Shown: positions 6,972 through 10,719 of the stretch, one piece after another
Position numbering within the stretch: the stretch's first letter is position 1
How the letters are laid out: each line of letters starts with the position of its first letter
Source: Gammaproteobacteria bacterium
GTDB lineage: Bacteria; Pseudomonadota; Gammaproteobacteria; Ga0077536
Assembly: GCA_030639105.1 (NCBI GenBank)
Contig: DAOWDI010000229.1
Coordinates: forward strand, 1-10,719
Direction: 5' to 3'
Length of the DNA stretch: 10,719 nt
Position numbers and translations under genes: made by a program
Notes under the pieces: generated by a model
The model's input: only the letters and a program-made list of their open reading frames with translations
Database searches by the model: none
Told to the model about the DNA's origin: nothing

Positions 6972-7982
6972 TCACCGTTTGCCGGCAAGTTTAAGACAGA
7001 GCATCTCCAATTCATCCCAGGGATTGCCGGGCAGGGCGCCTTTAATAATCCTGTCTAGTACGATGCTCCTACGCAACATCCTGGTTAGCCGCGCGAGAGG
7101 AGTGCGTGTAAGAGTTTGTTTAACGATGCCGATGCGCGGACCCCATACCTTATGCTCATTTAGCACGGATTGCACCGGTTTGCCTGCCGCGAGATCCACT
7201 GCCATGTAGGTCAGTTTGCGCAATTCCCGGTTGATCGCCCAGCCGATGACGACCGCTTCGGTTCCTTCTTCGCGTAAACCGCGCAGCATCCTCACGGCCT
7301 TGCCGCCATCCCCGGTTAGCGTGACATCGATGAGACCGAACACATCGAAGCGCGCGCTATCGACCATGGCGCCGAGTACGGCATCGACGTCTACCTCTCC
7401 ATCTTCAACCAGCAGATTCAACTTGTCCAATTCCTGCGCACAAGCAAGCAGATTACCCTCAGCTCGCACGGCGATGAGTTCGGCGGCGGCTTGGGTCATT
7501 GCCATGCCCTGTTGCCGCGCACGCCGCATGATCCACTGGTCAAGCTGCGAGATGTTTACCGGGCGCACCTGAACCGTCACACCGGCAGCGTCGATCGCCT
7601 TGAACCATTTTGTTTTCTGGGCATTGCGATCGAGGCGATCGGCGGTGATGAGGAAGATATCGGGAACATCATCGCGTTCGATGAGATCGGCCAGGATTGC
7701 ACTGCCGGTCTTATCCGGCTTACGCCCGCTCAAGCGTACTTCGATCAAGCGGCGCTCGGCAAACAGCGATAGCTCATTTGCGGCAAGATGCAGCTGCCGC
7801 CAATCGAACCCCGACTCAACTTCGAACAACAAGCGCTCGGAAATTCCCGCGGCACGCGCGGCCGCCCGCACCCGATCCGCGCTTTCAGTCGCTTGCAAGG
7901 GCTCGCCGCCAAAAATGAGATAGCAGCGCGCGAGACCTCTACGCTCGAGGTGTGAGCCCAGATTATCAACGACTACAAACAT
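6972..7982 (-). CDS. holA: DNA polymerase III subunit delta HolA
   Basis: 336 residues; E. coli HolA has 343. Delta is the part of the clamp loader that opens the beta clamp. The N-terminus shows CYLIFGGEPLQATES (20-34), matching the AYLLLGNDPLLLQES region of the E. coli protein. Later parts include SLFAERRLIEVRL, the EGNLLACAQELDKLNLL segment and NEHKVWGPR. The family is poorly conserved, so the call rests on this pattern, the length and its place after lptE. The start is ATG 7982, with a small palindrome just before it and no clear Shine-Dalgarno. Confidence 0.93.
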   Translation of the reverse strand: MFVVVDNLGSHLERRGLARCYLIFGGEPLQATESADRVRAAARAAGISERLLFEVESGFDWRQLHLAANELSLFAERRLIEVRLSGRKPDKTGSAILADLIERDDVPDIFLITADRLDRNAQKTKWFKAIDAAGVTVQVRPVNISQLDQWIMRRARQQGMAMTQAAAELIAVRAEGNLLACAQELDKLNLLVEDGEVDVDAVLGAMVDSARFDVFGLIDVTLTGDGGKAVRMLRGLREEGTEAVVIGWAINRELRKLTYMAVDLAAGKPVQSVLNEHKVWGPRIGIVKQTLTRTPLARLTRMLRRSIVLDRIIKGALPGNPWDELEMLCLKLAGKR

Positions 7983-7983
7983 T

Positions 7984-7998
7984 CTAGAAATATTCTAG
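7984..7998. repeat. Short palindrome just upstream of the holA start
   Basis: CTAGAA and TTCTAG flank three bases, a perfect 6-3-6 dyad. It ends one base from the holA start codon, where a ribosome binding site would be. It could form a small hairpin in the mRNA and dampen holA translation, or be chance. The whole gap between lptE and holA is 56 bases. Confidence 0.4.
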
Positions 7999-8038
7999 GG
8001 GCGAGTGAACACACGTCGATCTGGCGAGAAATCCGAGC

Positions 8039-8530
8039 TTAGAATTCGATTGTTTCCAGACGCAGGATAATGGTTTGAGCGGCGTCCTCGGACAGCTCAC
8101 GCTTAATAAGCGACGCCTTCTCGATGGTCCCCAGCAGGGAACTTTCGTCAAAGACAAAATTCTGGAGCCAGGTCAGTTTCTCGGGCGGAACCAGCAACTT
8201 CCCGTCTTTCCCACGTACCGAAAAACCGACCTCGAGGCCGAGTTCCACTTCGCGCACCTTTCCCGAAGTCGAATCGACCGAAAGCACCCGACGGTCGAAC
8301 GTCTCGTCGGTCAATTCGATCGTCGCCTGGGCGTCCTTTTTAGCTGCGAGTTGAACGCCATTGTATGACAACTCCCGCTGAACCGCGGCGCGCAGTTTGG
8401 GCGCACTCCCGGCGCTGAGATATGCCGACTCGATAGCTACCGCATCCGTACGCAGTCCCCGCAGATACCAATCGCTGCATCCAAGCAGGCAGGCGAGGCC
8501 AAGCACGATGATCGAGATTCTTCCGGACAT
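8039..8530 (-). CDS. lptE: LPS-assembly lipoprotein LptE
   Basis: 163 residues, somewhat shorter than E. coli LptE (193). LptE plugs the LptD barrel in the outer membrane and helps insert lipopolysaccharide. A lipoprotein signal is visible: hydrophobic residues 5-17 ending LLGC, with Cys18 as the lipidated residue. Ser at the next position fits sorting to the outer membrane. The WYLRG motif follows the cysteine, as GFHLRG does in known LptE. The rest of the protein is poorly conserved, so position between leuS and holA adds weight. ATG 8530 is 7 bases after the leuS stop. Confidence 0.92.
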   Translation of the reverse strand: MSGRISIIVLGLACLLGCSDWYLRGLRTDAVAIESAYLSAGSAPKLRAAVQRELSYNGVQLAAKKDAQATIELTDETFDRRVLSVDSTSGKVREVELGLEVGFSVRGKDGKLLVPPEKLTWLQNFVFDESSLLGTIEKASLIKRELSEDAAQTIILRLETIEF

Positions 8531-8537
8531 CGGTCGA

Positions 8538-10719
8538 TTATCGCACGACTAGATTGATTAAGCGCCCGGGAACCACTATCGTCTTGACCACCGTTTTACC
8601 CTCGATGCTGCGCTGCACATTGGCATCCGCCAGCGCCGCTGATTCGAGTTCTTCTTGTTGGCAATCAGCGGCAACATTGATCTCCGCGCGTTTCCTGCCG
8701 TTGACCTGGACCACGACGAGGAGTTGGTCGCGAACGATGGCGCGCTCATCAGCCCGCGGCCAGCGGGCGTCCAGCAATGATTCATCGTCGTGCCCCAGCG
8801 CCCGCCACAAGGCATCGGTACAGTGCGGAACGATCGGCGCGAGCAACAGAACCGCCGTCTCCAGTCCCTCCTGCAGCACCGCTCGCCCCTGTTCACTGTC
8901 TTGCTGATTACGCGACAAGGCGTTGATGAGTTCCATCACCGCCGCGATTGCGGTGTTGAATTTATACCGTCTGCTGATGTCATCGGTCACCTTGATGATG
9001 GTCTCATGGGTCTGCCGCCGCAGCGCTTTCATCTCGCCGTTCAGCGTATCGCTGGCGAGGGGCTCACAGGGACCTTTTGCGGTATGCTGATAGGTCAAGC
9101 GCCATAGGCTCTTGATAAATCGAAACGCGCCTTCCACTGCCGTGTCCGACCATTCGAGCATCTGCTCGGGAGGCGCCGCGAACATCGTGTAAAGGCGCAC
9201 GGTATCGGCCCCGTAGCGGCCGCTCAACGCCTTCGGGTCGACGCCATTGTTTTTGGACTTGGACATCTTCTCGACGGCGCCGATTTCCACGACCTCACCG
9301 TTGGCGGCAAGACGGGCGATGAGCGGTCGTCCTTTGGCATCGGTCTCCACGTTGACATCGGCGGGATTGAAATACTGCCGCTTCCCGTTCCCCGCATCAC
9401 GGGAGTAGGTTTCTTTGCACACCATCCCCTGCGTCAACAAGCGCCTAAATGGTTCTCCCAAGGTCACCAGACCGGTATCGCGCATCAGCTTCTGAAAGAA
9501 GCGTGCATACAGCAGGTGCAGTACCGCGTGTTCAATCCCACCGATATAGATATCCACCGGCATCCAATACTCGACGCGTTCGTCGACCATCGCATCGGTC
9601 GCATCCGGACAGCAAAACCGCGAGAAATACCATGAGGACTCGAAGAAAGTATCGAAGGTATCGGTCTCGCGCGTCGCGCTTTCACCCGTCCCGGGGATCT
9701 CGGCGTCAGTAAAATCGGGCATTGTCTTGAGTGGCGAGGCGACGCCCTGCCATTCAACTTCTTCGGGTAGACGCACCGGCAGCCGGTCGGCGGATTCGGC
9801 GATCATCCTACCATCGTCAGTATATAAGATCGGGATCGGGCAGCCCCAATAGCGCTGCCGTGACACCAACCAATCGCGCAGCCGGTACTGCACGCGGCGC
9901 TCCGCGCGCTGCTCTCGCTCGAGGCGGCGCGCGATAGCGTCAAAAGCCGCGGCGTAATCGAGGCCATTGTATTCACCGCTGTTGCAAACGATCCCCTTTT
10001 CCGTAAATGCACATTCACCAATGCCTGGATCCTCGCCCTCGGCCGGGAAGATAACCTGTCTTATCGGCAGTCCGAACGCCGTCGCGAATTCCCAATCCCG
10101 CTGATCGTGGCCCGGCACCGACATAACGGCACCCGTGCCATAGCCCATCAAAACGAAATTTGCGACCCATACCGGGACGGGTGCGCCGTTCAACGGATGG
10201 TCGACGCTGATACCGAGCGGCAGACCACGCTTTTCCATTTTCTCAATGTCCGCCTCAGCGGACGACAAGGTCCGGCAGCTGTCAACAAAGTCGCTGACCT
10301 CGGGGTTGGTACCGGCCGCGGCAGTCGCAAGCGGGTGTTCCGGGGCAACCGCCATGTAGGTCACGCCATACAGCGTATCCGGGCGGGTGGTGAAGACTTC
10401 GAGGTCCCCGTCGCCAGTACTCAAGGGAAACTTGATCAAGAGGCCATCGGAGCGCCCAATCCAGTTGCGCTGCATGGTCTTGACCGCGTCCGGCCAGCCA
10501 TCGAGGCGCTCGATATCATCGAGGAGTTCGTCCGCATAGGCCGTTATGCGGAGAAACCATTGGGGGATCTCGCGGCGCTCGACCAGGGCGCCGGAGCGCC
10601 ACCCACGGCCATCGATCACCTGCTCGTTGGCGAGAACGGTCTGGTCGACCGGGTCCCAATTCACGACCGCTTGTTTACGGTAGACGAGGTCCTTTTCATA
10701 AAGTTTGGTGAAAAACCAC
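8538..10719 (-). CDS. leuS: Leucyl-tRNA synthetase LeuS, lacking its N-terminus (5' end outside window)
   Basis: The frame is open to the window edge and ends at TAA 8538-8540, giving 726 residues of a protein of about 860. It charges tRNA(Leu) with leucine and edits mischarged products. The first visible residues, WFFTKLYEKDLVYRKQ, match the family about 130-140 residues in, so the HIGH motif is outside. The editing domain shows FTTRPDTLYGVTYMAVAPEH and MSVPGHDQRDWEFA. The KMSKS loop is intact at 9255-9269, and GGIEHAVLHLLYARFF marks the catalytic core. The GTG at 10662-10664 is an internal valine. The zinc-1 region (about 10600-10660) has no cysteines (GRGWRSG in place of GCCWRC). Confidence 0.98.
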   Translation of the reverse strand, partial: WFFTKLYEKDLVYRKQAVVNWDPVDQTVLANEQVIDGRGWRSGALVERREIPQWFLRITAYADELLDDIERLDGWPDAVKTMQRNWIGRSDGLLIKFPLSTGDGDLEVFTTRPDTLYGVTYMAVAPEHPLATAAAGTNPEVSDFVDSCRTLSSAEADIEKMEKRGLPLGISVDHPLNGAPVPVWVANFVLMGYGTGAVMSVPGHDQRDWEFATAFGLPIRQVIFPAEGEDPGIGECAFTEKGIVCNSGEYNGLDYAAAFDAIARRLEREQRAERRVQYRLRDWLVSRQRYWGCPIPILYTDDGRMIAESADRLPVRLPEEVEWQGVASPLKTMPDFTDAEIPGTGESATRETDTFDTFFESSWYFSRFCCPDATDAMVDERVEYWMPVDIYIGGIEHAVLHLLYARFFQKLMRDTGLVTLGEPFRRLLTQGMVCKETYSRDAGNGKRQYFNPADVNVETDAKGRPLIARLAANGEVVEIGAVEKMSKSKNNGVDPKALSGRYGADTVRLYTMFAAPPEQMLEWSDTAVEGAFRFIKSLWRLTYQHTAKGPCEPLASDTLNGEMKALRRQTHETIIKVTDDISRRYKFNTAIAAVMELINALSRNQQDSEQGRAVLQEGLETAVLLLAPIVPHCTDALWRALGHDDESLLDARWPRADERAIVRDQLLVVVQVNGRKRAEINVAADCQQEELESAALADANVQRSIEGKTVVKTIVVPGRLINLVVR

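Noticed and set aside
10662..10664. GTG as the start of leuS
   Set aside because: The family sequence continues upstream to the window edge (WFFTKLY...), so this is an internal valine codon.
1..10719. CRISPR array, tRNA, rRNA or defence system
   Set aside because: No regularly spaced repeats, tRNA-like cloverleaf or known defence protein was seen; apart from the hydrolase insert the genes are housekeeping.

Overview
The window looks like chromosomal DNA of a gammaproteobacterium. It carries the conserved run leuS-lptE-holA-proA-nadD-rsfS-rlmH-maf, all on the minus strand. Parts of this order are familiar from E. coli (leuS-lptE-holA-nadD and rsfS-rlmH) and Pseudomonas (proA-nadD-rsfS-rlmH). 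LptE points to a Gram-negative outer membrane. The core genes are GC-rich. The genus cannot be read from the sequence.

Layout from left to right: (1) positions 1-330, plus strand, the C-terminal end of a pyrophosphate-dependent 6-phosphofructokinase. (2) 335-964, minus, maf, converging on the first gene with only 4 bases between the stop codons. (3) 965-1506, about 540 bases with no convincing gene, holding some hairpins and a dyad. (4) 1507-3666, minus, a large secreted M19-type (membrane dipeptidase-like) metallohydrolase with an extra N-terminal domain. (5) 3667-4031, an AT-rich leader and a stub of a second maf 5' end. (6) 4032-10719, minus, rlmH, rsfS, nadD, proA, holA, lptE and leuS, the last cut by the window edge, with short gaps throughout as expected of an operon-like cluster.

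The genes of part 6 and maf are housekeeping functions: leucine charging of tRNA, LPS transport to the outer membrane, the clamp-loader delta subunit, proline synthesis, NAD synthesis, ribosome silencing, 23S rRNA methylation and nucleotide-pool sanitation.

The most interesting feature is the roughly 3-kb block between rlmH and maf. The first 30 bases of maf plus 11 bases upstream occur twice: at 935-975, as the start of the intact maf, and at 3982-4022, as a stub 20 bases after the rlmH stop where maf would be expected. The two 41-base copies match at 36 positions. The block between them carries only the M19 hydrolase gene and its AT-rich flanks. I read this as an acquired cargo gene inserted at the maf start with duplication of the target, so that maf stayed intact. 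No transposase, integrase or terminal inverted repeats are visible, so the mechanism is unknown. I did not find a recognisable defence system, CRISPR array, tRNA or rRNA.
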